DNA of 46,706 nt from Lachnospiraceae bacterium (GTDB taxonomy: Bacteria; Bacillota; Clostridia; Lachnospirales; Lachnospiraceae). Location: assembly GCA_014804655.1 (NCBI GenBank), contig JAAUZK010000023.1, positions 52,040-98,745 of the forward strand, read 5' to 3'. The notes below the pieces were generated by a model. That model ran no database searches. It was not told the origin of the DNA and worked only from the letters and a program-made list of their open reading frames with translations. The position numbers and the translations under genes are program-made. This document shows positions 15,275 to 23,894 of this stretch, in pieces (the stretch's first letter is position 1; the number at the start of each line of letters is the position of its first letter).

Positions 15275-18157
15275 ATGAGTAATAAAAAGCTGGTAGTCGG
15301 TATCCTCGCTCACGTGGATGCAGGCAAGACTACTCTTGCGGAGAGTATATTATATACAAGCGGCAGTATCCGTAAGCTAGGGCGGGTGGACCATAAGGAC
15401 GCGTTTCTGGATACGGACAGGCAGGAGCGCGAACGGGGGATCACCATTTTCTCTAAGCAGGCGAAAGTTTGCTGGAAGGATGTGGATATTACGCTTTTAG
15501 ATACGCCGGGACATGTGGATTTCTCGGCGGAGATGGAGCGTACTTTGCAGGTGCTTGATTACGCGGTGCTGGTGGTCAGCGGCGCGGACGGTGTACAGGG
15601 GCATGTGCTTACTTTGTGGCGGCTCCTTGCCAGGTATCAGGTTCCTGTTTTTCTTTTTATCAATAAGATGGATCAGCCGGACACCGATCCGACAGCGCTT
15701 CTTGCGGAGTTGAAAGAAAGGCTGGACGAGCGGTGTGTGGCGTTCGGGGAGCGGGATGAAGCGTTCTACGAGGAGATTGCGGTCTGTGACGAGGAACTGT
15801 TGGAGCGGTATCTGGAAGCGGAGTCGGAAAGTAAGACAGAGCATAGGGCTGCGACCGACGGCGTAGTTTCGGGTGAACGCGAAGAGCAGGCAGACCCCTG
15901 GGGTGTGATAGATGATTTGGAAATTACAAAATTAGTTTTGGAGCGCAAAGTATTCCCCTGTTTTTTCGGCTCGGCGCTTAAGGTGGAGGGAGTCACGGAA
16001 TTATTGGATGGGATCGCCGCGTATACGCGGATGCCGGTTTATGGGGAGGCGTTTCGCGCGCGGGTCTATAAGATTTCCAGAGATGCACAGGGAAACAGGC
16101 TGACACATATAAAAATAACAGGTGGTACGCTTAAGGTTAAGCAGATGATTCGTACCCATGGGAGCCGTTATGCTGCCGGCAGAGGCGAGAGCGACAGGGA
16201 AGCAGAGAATGGGACGGAAGAAAAAATCGACCAGATCCGCATTTACTCCGGTGATAAGTATACCACGGAGCAGGATGTGACGGCGGGAAGCGTCTGCGCC
16301 CTGTTAGGGCCGGTAACAACTTTTTGCGGTGAGGCTCTGGGAGAGGAAGAAGAGCACACTGTCCCGTTGTTACAGCCGGTCATGACCTACAGAATGGTAC
16401 TTCCCGACGGGTGTGATGTGCATCGGATGTATAACAAGTTATGTCAACTAGAAGAGGAGGAACCGCAGCTTCACATGGTGTGGCAGGAGCGGCTCGGCGA
16501 AATTCATGTACAGTTGATGGGCGAGGTGCAGATCGAGGTGCTGCGGAATCTCATCAGAGAGCGGTACGGCGAGGAAGTCATGTTTGACGAAGGCAGTATC
16601 ATGTATAAGGAGACGATAGGAAACGTAGTGGAGGGGGTCGGCCACTATGAGCCGCTGAGGCACTATGCGGAAGTACATCTGCTGCTGGAACCGGGCGAGA
16701 CGGGAAGCGGACTGCAGTTTAGCGCGCGGTGCAGTGAAGATGACCTTGACCGTAACTGGCAGCGTCTGGTCATGACTCATTTGGAGGAAAAGGAACATCT
16801 GGGCGTATTGACCGGTTCTCCGATCACGGATATGCAGATCACTCTCGTGGCAGGCCGCGCACATTTAAAGCACACCGAGGGCGGAGATTTCAGACAGGCG
16901 ACTTACCGCGCTGTCAGACAGGGCCTTTGCAAGGCGCAGAATATTCTCTTAGAGCCGGTCTACGCATTCCGGCTGGAGCTGCCTGCAACACTGATCGGAC
17001 GCGGCATGACGGATATGCAAAGTAAAGCCGGAAAGTTCGGGGCACCGGAGATGACAGGCGATTATGCGGTGCTTACGGGTACGGTGCCGGCATCCGAGAT
17101 GGCGGGGTATCAGGCGGAAGTATTGGCATATTCAGGCGGTAAGGGAAGATTGTATACGGAATTAAAGGGATATATGCCCTGTCACAATGCAAAAGACGTG
17201 ATTGAGGCGACCGGATACGAGGCAGAGCATGATATGGACAATCCGTGCAGTTCCGTGTTCTGCGCTCACGGAGCCGGTTTCGTAGTGGAGTGGGATCGGG
17301 TGGAAGACTATATGCATCTGGACAGTGCGCTACCGGATGCCGATTTCATGCAGTCATACGGAGAGCAGGACGATTCCGGGAATCCGATTGCATATAACGG
17401 CGGACAGGAAGTCGGTTATGCAGGGCAGGAGAGCGGCGGACATGCACGGATTAGTGCGGGACGCAGGGAAGGACGGACAGCGGATTTCATTGGACAGGAC
17501 GAGATCGAGGAAATTATGAACCGTACCTATGGCACAAAGGAACGGAAGAAACAGGGATGGGCGCGGACGATACGGGCTGGAGAAAATGCGGATGCGCAAG
17601 GCAGCGGCAGAGCAGGGCAGGATAAATCAGTCAGGACGCAGGAAGAATATCTTCTGGTGGACGGCTATAACATTATATTTGCATGGGATTCCCTGAAAGA
17701 GCTGGCCAAGGATAATCTCGACAGCGCCCGCGGGAAGCTGATGGATATTCTGAGCGATTTCCAGGGTTACCGCAGGATGAATCTGATTCTGGTATTCGAC
17801 GCTTATAAGGTAAAAGGAAATATCGGGAGTACTGAGAGGTATCATAATATAGATGTGGTATACACTAAGGAGGCGGAGACTGCCGACCAGTATATAGAGA
17901 AGGTAACGCATAAGATCGGCAGGAAGCATCGCGTGCGGGTGGCGACCTCTGATGGGCTGGAGCAGCTGATTATCATGGGAGCGGGTGCAATCCGCGTTTC
18001 GGCGAGAGAGCTGCAGGAAGAAGTGATGGCGGCGGGAGAGGAATTGCGGAAGATGTTTCTGCAGGATGCGGATCGGACGGCGGGGGATAGGAATTATCTG
18101 CTGGAGGGGGCGTCTGAGGATGTGGCGGATTATGTGCGAAAGGTGCTGGAAAAGTAG
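15275..18157 (+). CDS. TetM-like ribosomal GTPase fused to a YacP/Rae1-type NYN endoribonuclease domain
   Basis: A 960-residue two-part protein. The first ~690 residues are an EF-G/TetM-type translational GTPase: G1 AHVDAGKTT (12-20), switch region RERGITIFS, G3 DTPGH, G4 NKMD, then domains II-V. A polar linker of about 100 residues with Gly/Gln/Arg-rich sequence follows. From about residue 790 comes an NYN domain with acidic residues in LLVDGYNIIF (D796), LVFDAYK, TADQYIEKV and VATSDGLEQ, the metal-binding set of the YacP family. B. subtilis YacP (Rae1) cleaves mRNA in the ribosomal A site, and TetM-like factors also enter the A site, so the fusion suggests a ribosome-bound mRNA cleavage or rescue factor (inference). 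The start at 15275 has GAAGGGAA upstream. It should not be called a tetracycline resistance gene without tests. Confidence 0.88.
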   Translation: MSNKKLVVGILAHVDAGKTTLAESILYTSGSIRKLGRVDHKDAFLDTDRQERERGITIFSKQAKVCWKDVDITLLDTPGHVDFSAEMERTLQVLDYAVLVVSGADGVQGHVLTLWRLLARYQVPVFLFINKMDQPDTDPTALLAELKERLDERCVAFGERDEAFYEEIAVCDEELLERYLEAESESKTEHRAATDGVVSGEREEQADPWGVIDDLEITKLVLERKVFPCFFGSALKVEGVTELLDGIAAYTRMPVYGEAFRARVYKISRDAQGNRLTHIKITGGTLKVKQMIRTHGSRYAAGRGESDREAENGTEEKIDQIRIYSGDKYTTEQDVTAGSVCALLGPVTTFCGEALGEEEEHTVPLLQPVMTYRMVLPDGCDVHRMYNKLCQLEEEEPQLHMVWQERLGEIHVQLMGEVQIEVLRNLIRERYGEEVMFDEGSIMYKETIGNVVEGVGHYEPLRHYAEVHLLLEPGETGSGLQFSARCSEDDLDRNWQRLVMTHLEEKEHLGVLTGSPITDMQITLVAGRAHLKHTEGGDFRQATYRAVRQGLCKAQNILLEPVYAFRLELPATLIGRGMTDMQSKAGKFGAPEMTGDYAVLTGTVPASEMAGYQAEVLAYSGGKGRLYTELKGYMPCHNAKDVIEATGYEAEHDMDNPCSSVFCAHGAGFVVEWDRVEDYMHLDSALPDADFMQSYGEQDDSGNPIAYNGGQEVGYAGQESGGHARISAGRREGRTADFIGQDEIEEIMNRTYGTKERKKQGWARTIRAGENADAQGSGRAGQDKSVRTQEEYLLVDGYNIIFAWDSLKELAKDNLDSARGKLMDILSDFQGYRRMNLILVFDAYKVKGNIGSTERYHNIDVVYTKEAETADQYIEKVTHKIGRKHRVRVATSDGLEQLIIMGAGAIRVSARELQEEVMAAGEELRKMFLQDADRTAGDRNYLLEGASEDVADYVRKVLEK

Positions 18158-18191
18158 TTGAGCAGTTGTTTGTAGATTATCTAAGACGGAC

Positions 18192-18343
18192 GCGCAGATG
18201 GAAGTTAATATCTACGGAACCGCGCTTTCGCTCCGTAAAAAGCGTAGCAGACGCTAAACTCGTGAGTTGCTTTGCAACTCAGGACCTCGTTAAGCGCTGA
18301 CGCTTTTTAAGGGGTTCCTTAAGATATTAACTTTCATCTGCGC
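18192..18343 (+). repeat. Palindromic intergenic element C
   Basis: A 152-base imperfect palindrome starting GCGCAGATGGAAGTTAATAT and ending ATATTAACTTTCATCTGCGC. Inside are an AAAAAGCGT / ACGCTTTTT stem and a central perfect GAGTTGC-TTT-GCAACTC hairpin. It is the best preserved member of the family that also contains 1448-1583 (inverted) and 35347-35406 (half copy). It is non-coding and starts about 35 bases after the stop of the GTPase fusion gene. Confidence 0.88.
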
Positions 18344-18401
18344 TGGGTATTGAATATGGTAAGATAACATATGTTATTATATAGACGTTCGACATGGGGA
18401 C

Positions 18402-18468
18402 GCCTGAGCGGATAGAAAATTCTATGCGGTTCGCTTTCGCTCCCTCAGAATTTTCTATCTGTTCAGGC
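18402..18468. repeat. Short hairpin element
   Basis: A 67-base palindrome with arms GCCTGAGCGGATAGAAAATT and AATTTTCTATCTGTTCAGGC and the loop motif TTCGCTTTCGCTCC, which also occurs in the left arm of element C (CGCTTTCGCTCC). It is probably a related small palindrome. Together with elements C and F it occupies most of the 916-base gap at 18158-19073, in which I see no gene. Confidence 0.75.
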
Positions 18469-18629
18469 TGATAATTGGTGGCGGGAGAGGGAACCAGCAG
18501 CTATTCGTATGGGAGCGGGTGCTGAAAGAGATTTGCATGGTTGTGGGGTGTTGTGTTACTATAGCATGAGGTAGTAGCGGGGAAAGTCCCGGATATTGAA
18601 AGGAAAAGGCACATTAGTAAATTTTTATA

Positions 18630-18918
18630 GGCAGATTGCACAAAATGTTCTCGAAGCTGTCTTGCGGAGGAATATGAGATTTTCTTAATATTCCGTTCGA
18701 TATCCAGAAATTCCGGGACATGGAGGTCCCGGAAAGCCCGACAATGAGAAGACATGAAGTCATACTACGGCACCAGAATACGGTGCCCAAGTATAACTAA
18801 ATCATGTCTGGATGGCGAATAGAGGGCGGTTTCGTCCGTTTGCATAACCTTGCCGGAATATTTTAGAAAATCCATATGACGCAGCCGACAGCTTCGAGAA
18901 CATTTTGTGCAATCTGCC
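18630..18918 (-). repeat. 289-base MITE-like element F with perfect 32-base terminal inverted repeats
   Basis: Left end 18630-18661 (beginning GGCAGATTGCACAAAATG) and right end 18887-18918 are perfect inverted repeats of 32 bases. The inner flanks (GAGATTTTCTTAATATTCCG against CGGAATATTTTAGAAAATCC in complement) continue an imperfect palindrome. Its reverse complement aligns along its length with element G at 22082-22309, including the central CGGACGAAACCGCCCTC. There is no transposase; short open frames on either strand inside it are unlikely to be genes. No clear target duplication is seen at the ends. Confidence 0.88.
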
Positions 18919-19073
18919 ACCCCCATGTTACAACATGCCCCTTTTTTATACATAGAGGGAGTATGATGCATGGAGCAGGGCGATTGTGTGAATATTTTGC
19001 ACGATGTATTTAAATGATATTAGTTAGATATTACACGGGATTGCTTGGTACTTGAAGAAGAGAGAATAATATT

Positions 19074-21215
19074 ATGACAGATAAGACGATAGATGTGAAA
19101 ACAGAAGATAATGTACAGGCAGCGGACGGGAACGACAATATCAGTAACAAAGGTAACAACAGTGCCGATAGCAGTGACGGCAACAATAGTGGCAATAATA
19201 ACGATAGCAACAACGGCAGTAATAAAGGTAAAAATAACGGGGTGCCGGACGATATTTCGGAGGTAGTCTGGAATACTTATGTTGCTGCTTTTATGGAGTT
19301 TCTGCCGAATGAACCGCGCAAGCCGATCAAGAGCTGCGAGAGGCAGATCGGGCAGCTGGAGCGGCGTATCTCGCGTAAGAAGGGGCAGGAGAATCACCAG
19401 ATCTTGGCGGACATGAAGGATCTGCACAGGCGTACAGCAGCCATCGGGTATACGGTGGCGGTTAGGGATGCCAGGCTGCGCAAGCGGTTTCGACATACGC
19501 TGCGCATGCTGATTCGGCTGGATATCTCCTTTTTACAGAGGATGACGGGCGGCGCGAATCCGGAAGATATCATGCAGATGCAGTCGGCGGCGGTACTTCT
19601 GCGGGGCAAGTCGCTCTATGAAATCTATAAAGAAGACTATATGCAGTATCTGGTGGGACAACGGATCGAGGAATTGATGGAGGCGGAGCCGGAGAAGCAG
19701 TATCCGGAAGCGAGAGGTATGAAACGTCATTTTATCCTGCATATCGGTCCTACCAACAGCGGCAAGACTTATCAGGCACTGCAGAGATTAAAGCAGGCGT
19801 ATCACGGAATCTATCTGGGCCCCTTAAGGCTTCTGGCACTTGAAGTGTATGACCGGATGATGACCGCCGGGATTCCCTGCAATATGATCACGGGAGAGGA
19901 GACGATCCGTACGCCGGGCAGCTTCGTGCAGGCATCCACGGTGGAGATACTGGATATCAGGGAGGTCTACGATATCGCCGTGATCGATGAAGCGCAGATG
20001 ATGTCGGATGAGAACAGGGGCAGTTTCTGGACGCGTGCAATTCTGGGAATCCGGGCGGAGGAGATCCATGTGTGCTGTTCCGGTACGGCGGAGGAACTGC
20101 TCGTAGAGATGATTTCACGTTGTGGAGACAGCTATGAGATCGTACGCCATGAGCGCAACACGAAACTGGAGTTTATTCCGAAGCGCTATGACATGAGTAA
20201 GGATGTGGAGCCCGGCGATGCGCTGATTGCTTTTTCCAAGAAAAATGTGCTTGCCATCGCGGCGACTCTGGAAGGCAGGGGCATTAAGGCGAGTGTCATA
20301 TACGGAAATCTGCCGCCCCAGACGAGACAGGAACAGGTAAGACTTTTTACGGAAGGGGTCAATCAGGTGGTGGTGGCTACGGATGCAATCGGTATGGGAA
20401 TCAATCTGCCCATACGCCGCGTGGTCTTCATGAACACCATGAAATTCGACGGTACCGACAAGCGTCGGCTGGAAGCGGAGGAAATCAGGCAGATCGCGGG
20501 ACGTGCGGGCAGATACGGCTACTACGATGTGGGGTATGTGCAGTCGGCGATGGAGACGGAGTATGTGGGTAAGATGCTGGAAGAGCCGCTTTATCCGCTG
20601 AAAAGGGCGCGAGTAGGATTCCCGGAAGTCCTGCTGGATATCGATATGGAGCTGGATGAGATCATAGAAGCATGGGAGATGACCAAGAACCTGCCTATGT
20701 ACGACAAGATATCCATGGACGAGAGCGTTAAGAAGTACCGTTATCTGAAAAATTACCGCAAGAAGCTGTCTTATATGGAGGATCGGAAGTTCGTTCTGTC
20801 GCTGATTACCTGTCCTTTCGATGTGAAAGACAGGGAAGTGCTGCGGCTCTGGCTGAGATACTGTGAGAAACCTACGGAACAGCATTATTGTCCTATGCTG
20901 CCACAGGATTTCAGCTTGGAAGGACTGGAGTCGTATTATAAGCAGCTTGATCTGTATACACAGTTTTCCGCCAGAATGAACTGGGAAGTGGACAGAGAGG
21001 AAGTGGCTGTCAACAGGGAATGGGCGCAGCATGAGATCGGAGAACTGCTGCAGGACGATAAGGGACAGTTTGAGAAAAAGTGCCGCGGCTGCGGGGCAGT
21101 GCTCCCGTGGGATTATGCTTATCCGATCTGCCAAGAGTGTTATCACGACATGGGGGAGAATGACAGGGGACGGCGTTCCATGCGCAGATACCCGCATGAC
21201 CGCAATTACAGGTAG
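19074..21215 (+). CDS. SUV3-like superfamily 2 RNA helicase with C-terminal zinc ribbon
   Basis: A 713-residue SF2 helicase most like the mitochondrial degradosome helicase SUV3. Residues 19-56 are a low-complexity Asn/Ser/Gly/Asp tract. A helical N-terminal domain follows (about 60-215). The ATPase core has Walker A GPTNSGKT (225-232), LGPLRLLALEV, TGEE and motif II DEAQ (305-308) in VIDEAQMMSD. The second core domain has VATDAIGMGINLPI and motif VI QIAGRAGRYG. Near the end, two CxxC pairs (CRGC and CQEC) make a zinc ribbon absent from mitochondrial SUV3. The family unwinds RNA 3'-5' with exoribonucleases; a role in RNA turnover is inferred. It stands alone, with a purine-rich site before the ATG. 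Confidence 0.88.
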   Translation: MTDKTIDVKTEDNVQAADGNDNISNKGNNSADSSDGNNSGNNNDSNNGSNKGKNNGVPDDISEVVWNTYVAAFMEFLPNEPRKPIKSCERQIGQLERRISRKKGQENHQILADMKDLHRRTAAIGYTVAVRDARLRKRFRHTLRMLIRLDISFLQRMTGGANPEDIMQMQSAAVLLRGKSLYEIYKEDYMQYLVGQRIEELMEAEPEKQYPEARGMKRHFILHIGPTNSGKTYQALQRLKQAYHGIYLGPLRLLALEVYDRMMTAGIPCNMITGEETIRTPGSFVQASTVEILDIREVYDIAVIDEAQMMSDENRGSFWTRAILGIRAEEIHVCCSGTAEELLVEMISRCGDSYEIVRHERNTKLEFIPKRYDMSKDVEPGDALIAFSKKNVLAIAATLEGRGIKASVIYGNLPPQTRQEQVRLFTEGVNQVVVATDAIGMGINLPIRRVVFMNTMKFDGTDKRRLEAEEIRQIAGRAGRYGYYDVGYVQSAMETEYVGKMLEEPLYPLKRARVGFPEVLLDIDMELDEIIEAWEMTKNLPMYDKISMDESVKKYRYLKNYRKKLSYMEDRKFVLSLITCPFDVKDREVLRLWLRYCEKPTEQHYCPMLPQDFSLEGLESYYKQLDLYTQFSARMNWEVDREEVAVNREWAQHEIGELLQDDKGQFEKKCRGCGAVLPWDYAYPICQECYHDMGENDRGRRSMRRYPHDRNYR

Positions 21216-21391
21216 GCGGCGGAAAATAATAATACAGAGCAACGAATGATGTTGCGATCCGATTGGCAGTTGAGCGTTGGAATGTAATGTTGTGTCAGGT
21301 ACAAGTGTACACAAAGAAAGTAATAATTGACAAGCGGATGTTATTGAATTGGAAATGCTGGATGTGATAAGGAAAGAAGTATGATATTGCC

Positions 21392-22063
21392 ATGATTTAT
21401 ACTTATTATATAGATGTAACACAATTTGAAGATGAAGCGCTTTTTCAGGAGAAACTGAACCTGCTGTCCCCATACAGGCAGCAGAAGATCGCGCTGCTTA
21501 AGCATGAAAAAGATAAGAACAGGAGTCTTGGTGCAGGCATCGCGCTGGACCATGCGCTGGAAACATACGGGCTTAAGGAGCGGAGTATCGAATACGAATT
21601 CGGAGAGTGGGGAAAACCGTCCCTGAAATATCATCCCAATATTCATTTCTCCCTGTCTCATTCGGGAGATTATGCAATCTGCAGCATAGGAGATAAGCCT
21701 ATGGGTAACGATATTGAGCGGATTAAGCAGGGAAGGCTTAAGGTGGCCGACCGTTTTTTTGCAAAAGAAGAGCTGGCGTGGATGTATGCGGTGGAGGATG
21801 AAGAGGAAATTAACCGTAGAATGTTCCGAATCTGGACGATGAAGGAGAGTTTCTTAAAAGCGACGGGGAAAGGAATTTCGCTTCCGCTGGGGGATTTCGC
21901 AGTGGTGATGGATGAAGAGCGGGATAAGATACGGGTGAAGCATACGTTTAATGCGAAGTATTATCATATGAAGGAGTATCAGGAGATACCGGGCTATCGG
22001 GTGGCGGTGTGCTGTGCGGAGAGCAGGGATGTGGCGTATAGTATGATTCCGGTGGTGGGGTAA
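21392..22063 (+). CDS. 4'-phosphopantetheinyl transferase (Sfp type)
   Basis: Transfers phosphopantetheine from CoA to a serine of carrier proteins. It is 223 residues, the size of Sfp-type enzymes, and longer than AcpS. The diagnostic motifs are present: FSLSHSGDYAIC, GNDIERIK (metal-binding Asp/Glu) and the FRIWTMKESFLKATGKG block with Trp, Lys-Glu and the second Lys. The start has AAGGAAAG upstream at somewhat long spacing; an ATG at 21380 gives only a four-codon peptide that overlaps it. No polyketide or peptide synthetase lies in the window, so its carrier protein must be encoded elsewhere. Palindromic element G begins 18 bases after the stop. Confidence 0.9.
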   Translation: MIYTYYIDVTQFEDEALFQEKLNLLSPYRQQKIALLKHEKDKNRSLGAGIALDHALETYGLKERSIEYEFGEWGKPSLKYHPNIHFSLSHSGDYAICSIGDKPMGNDIERIKQGRLKVADRFFAKEELAWMYAVEDEEEINRRMFRIWTMKESFLKATGKGISLPLGDFAVVMDEERDKIRVKHTFNAKYYHMKEYQEIPGYRVAVCCAESRDVAYSMIPVVG

Positions 22064-22081
22064 GGATAGGCAAAGACGGGA

Positions 22082-22309
22082 GGCAGATTACACAAAATGT
22101 TCTCTCACGTCGGGCTGCGTCAAATGGATTTTCTATAATATTCCGGGCAAGAGAGTGGGAGGCGGACGAAACCGCCCTCAATGAGCCGTCCGGGCTCAGT
22201 TCGGGCTTTTCGGGGCGTCCGTGCCCCGAAATTTCTGGGTATTGAGCGGAATATTAGAAAATCTCATTTTCCTACGCAGGACGTGGAAGAACATTTTGTG
22301 TAATCTGCC
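22082..22309 (+). repeat. 228-base MITE-like element G, homologous to 18630-18918
   Basis: Begins GGCAGATTACACAAAATG and ends with its perfect complement over 22 bases. Inner parts (GGCTGCGTCA, ATTTTCTA, AATATTCCGG on the left; GCGGAATATTAGAAAATC on the right) match the reverse complement of element F in the same order. Centrally it carries CGGACGAAACCGCCCTC and a small CGGGGC-GTCCGT-GCCCCG hairpin. It is non-coding. With the short stretch at 22310-22470, it makes up the 407-base gap before spoVAD. Confidence 0.88.
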
Positions 22310-22423
22310 GGCAACGTTTATGCCGGAATTAAGGTATAGATTGCGAGATAAATATCCATACTATTTCTTAGAGGAAAGTGAAGAGACAAAATGTGACGTG
22401 GGAGCATTTTGTGCGAAGCGCAT

Positions 22424-22452
22424 GACAGTAAATCCGAAGGGTTTACTGTCAC
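22424..22452 (+). promoter_or_regulatory. Leader hairpin before spoVAD
   Basis: TGACAGTAAATCC-GAA-GGGTTTACTGTCA forms a 13-pair stem with one wobble and a three-base loop. It ends 4 bases before AAGGAG, the spoVAD ribosome binding site. There is no T-run, so it is not an obvious terminator. A very similar hairpin with the same CAGTAAA / TTTACTG arms precedes spoVAE at 28235-28265. It could protect the mRNA 5' end, or be a small dispersed palindrome. Confidence 0.6.
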
Positions 22453-22470
22453 AGAAAAGGAGATAGTGGG

Positions 22471-23487
22471 ATGTTAGGGAAACAGAGTCTTCAATTTGTA
22501 AATAAGCCGTATCTGATCAGCAGTGGGGCCATCGTGGGAAGTAAGGAAGCGGAAGGGCCCATGGGGCAGTTATTTGACAAGGTGTGCTATGATGATAAGT
22601 TCGGGGCCGATACATGGGAAGAGGCGGAGAGCAGTTTGCAGAAGGAAGCGTTGGAGATTGCTTTGCAGAAGGGCGGCTTACAGAAGCAGGATATACAATT
22701 CGTATACGCGGGAGATCTGTTAGGGCAGTCGATTGCCAGCAGTTTCGGACTGTCAGGTTATCAGGTTCCGCATATAGGGCTTTACGGTGCATGCTCTACC
22801 TGTGGTCTGTCCCTTGCAATGGGCGCTATGGCGATCGAGGGCGCTTTTGCACAGAAGGTGGCGTGTATTACGTCCAGTCATTTTGCCAGTGCGGAGAAAG
22901 AATTCCGTTTTCCGTTGGCGTATGGCAACCAGAGACCGAAATCAGCTACTTGGACGGTGACCGGAAGCGGAGCTTTCATTCTTTCTGCGCAGCCGGGTAA
23001 AAAGGTGCGGGCAAACATAACGGGCGTTACCATTGGTAAGATCATGGATTACGGAATCAAGGATTCCATGAATATGGGGGCCTGTATGGCTCCTGCCGCG
23101 GCGGATACCATCAGACAGAATCTGGAAGATTTCGGCAGGACACCCGGTGATTATGACCGGATCATCACGGGCGACTTGGGCATGGTGGGGCAGAAGCTGC
23201 TCTTTGATCTATTGTCCGAGAAGCAGATCGATATCTCGAAACAGCATATGGACTGTGGCATCGAGATCTATGATAGTGAGAAACAGGCCACAAACGCCGG
23301 CGGATCAGGCTGTGGGTGCAGCGCGGTGGTGCTGTCGGCTTATATCTTGAAGAAGATAGAGGACGGGGTTTGGAGAAGAGTGCTGTTCGTGCCTACGGGG
23401 GCGCTTCTCAGCAAGACCAGCTTCAATGAAGGCCAGACGATTCCGGGGATCGCTCATGGGGTTGTGTTGGAGCATTATGAAGGGTAG
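22471..23487 (+). CDS. spoVAD: Stage V sporulation protein AD (SpoVAD)
   Basis: The cytosolic dipicolinate-binding subunit of the SpoVA channel, with a thiolase-like (beta-ketoacyl synthase) fold. The product is 338 residues, normal for the family. Conserved parts include YAGDLLGQ, the GLYGACSTCGLSL segment (thiolase-fold Cys region), ITSSHFASAEKEFRFPL, and GGSGCGCSAVVL near the end. AAGGAG lies 8 bases before the ATG. In most spore formers it directly follows spoVAC; here spoVAC is 20 kb upstream and spoVAE is 4.8 kb downstream, with the MITE-like element G and a leader hairpin immediately before it. It has no mark of decay, so it is presumably functional from its own promoter. Confidence 0.95.
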   Translation: MLGKQSLQFVNKPYLISSGAIVGSKEAEGPMGQLFDKVCYDDKFGADTWEEAESSLQKEALEIALQKGGLQKQDIQFVYAGDLLGQSIASSFGLSGYQVPHIGLYGACSTCGLSLAMGAMAIEGAFAQKVACITSSHFASAEKEFRFPLAYGNQRPKSATWTVTGSGAFILSAQPGKKVRANITGVTIGKIMDYGIKDSMNMGACMAPAAADTIRQNLEDFGRTPGDYDRIITGDLGMVGQKLLFDLLSEKQIDISKQHMDCGIEIYDSEKQATNAGGSGCGCSAVVLSAYILKKIEDGVWRRVLFVPTGALLSKTSFNEGQTIPGIAHGVVLEHYEG

Positions 23488-23538
23488 TGAATTTGGTGGT
23501 AAATGCTTTCGTCCATTTTAGAACTGGCTTCTGTTTGC

Positions 23539-23567
23539 TTGACGTGTAATGACATATGCGTTACAAT
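23539..23567 (+). promoter_or_regulatory. Promoter with overlapping operator for the antitoxin gene
   Basis: TTGACG (23539-23544) and TACAAT (23562-23567) are separated by exactly 17 bases. Between and over them lies an inverted repeat TGTAA (23545) ... TTACA (23561-23565) around a central CATATG. This placement suits autorepression by a ribbon-helix-helix antitoxin; that link is inference. Confidence 0.6.
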
Positions 23568-23591
23568 TTCTCTATTAGGAGGTGCCGTATC

Positions 23592-23894
23592 ATGGAGAAG
23601 ACAGCAACATTAAATTTAAGGGTAAATCCCACAGTAAAAGAACGGGCGGAAGAAGTTTTATCAAAATTAGGGATTCCGATGTCTACTGCAATAGATATGT
23701 ATCTGAATCAGATTTCCCTTACCGGAGGAATACCTTTTGCGGTAACTTTGCCCAAGGCACCCGATAAGATCAATATGGATTTAATGACGGAGGCTGAATT
23801 ACACGCAAAGCTTCAGAAGGGGTATGCTGATATGGAAGCAGGAAATGTACAGAATGCGGCGGCAGCATTTGCGAAATTTAGGGAGAGCCACTAA
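23592..23894 (+). CDS. Type II antitoxin, RelB/DinJ family
   Basis: A 100-residue protein: the N-terminal TATLNLRVNPTVKERAEEV and LGIPMSTAIDMYLNQI form a ribbon-helix-helix DNA-binding domain typical of RelB/DinJ antitoxins, followed by GGIPFAVTLP. The C-terminal half (about 60-100) is the usual toxin-wrapping tail. A near-perfect AGGAGGTG is 7 bases before the ATG at 23592, which is preferred over an in-frame start further upstream. The expected RelE/YafQ-type toxin gene is not found in the following 360 bases in any frame I could recognise, so this is an orphan antitoxin or a module whose toxin has been lost. It is one of the genes lying between spoVAD and spoVAE. Confidence 0.88.
   Translation: MEKTATLNLRVNPTVKERAEEVLSKLGIPMSTAIDMYLNQISLTGGIPFAVTLPKAPDKINMDLMTEAELHAKLQKGYADMEAGNVQNAAAAFAKFRESH

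Noticed and set aside
15275..18157. Calling the GTPase fusion a tetracycline resistance gene
   Set aside because: TetM-like similarity is broad, and the NYN extension and linker are not part of classical Tet(M/O/W) proteins; resistance cannot be claimed from sequence alone.
18501..18971. Two minus-strand frames (84 and 68 codons) in the 18-19 kb gap
   Set aside because: Both overlap the arms of element F and are products of the inverted repeat.
20115..21473. A 452-codon open frame on the minus strand
   Set aside because: It lies antisense to the SUV3-like helicase gene, whose motifs are unequivocal, and its product is a His/Leu/Arg-rich sequence with no domain; it is a shadow frame.
22221..22466. 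An 81-codon frame between element G and spoVAD
   Set aside because: Its first part is the right arm of the inverted repeat and its last part is the spoVAD leader hairpin; no ribosome binding site and no family resemblance.
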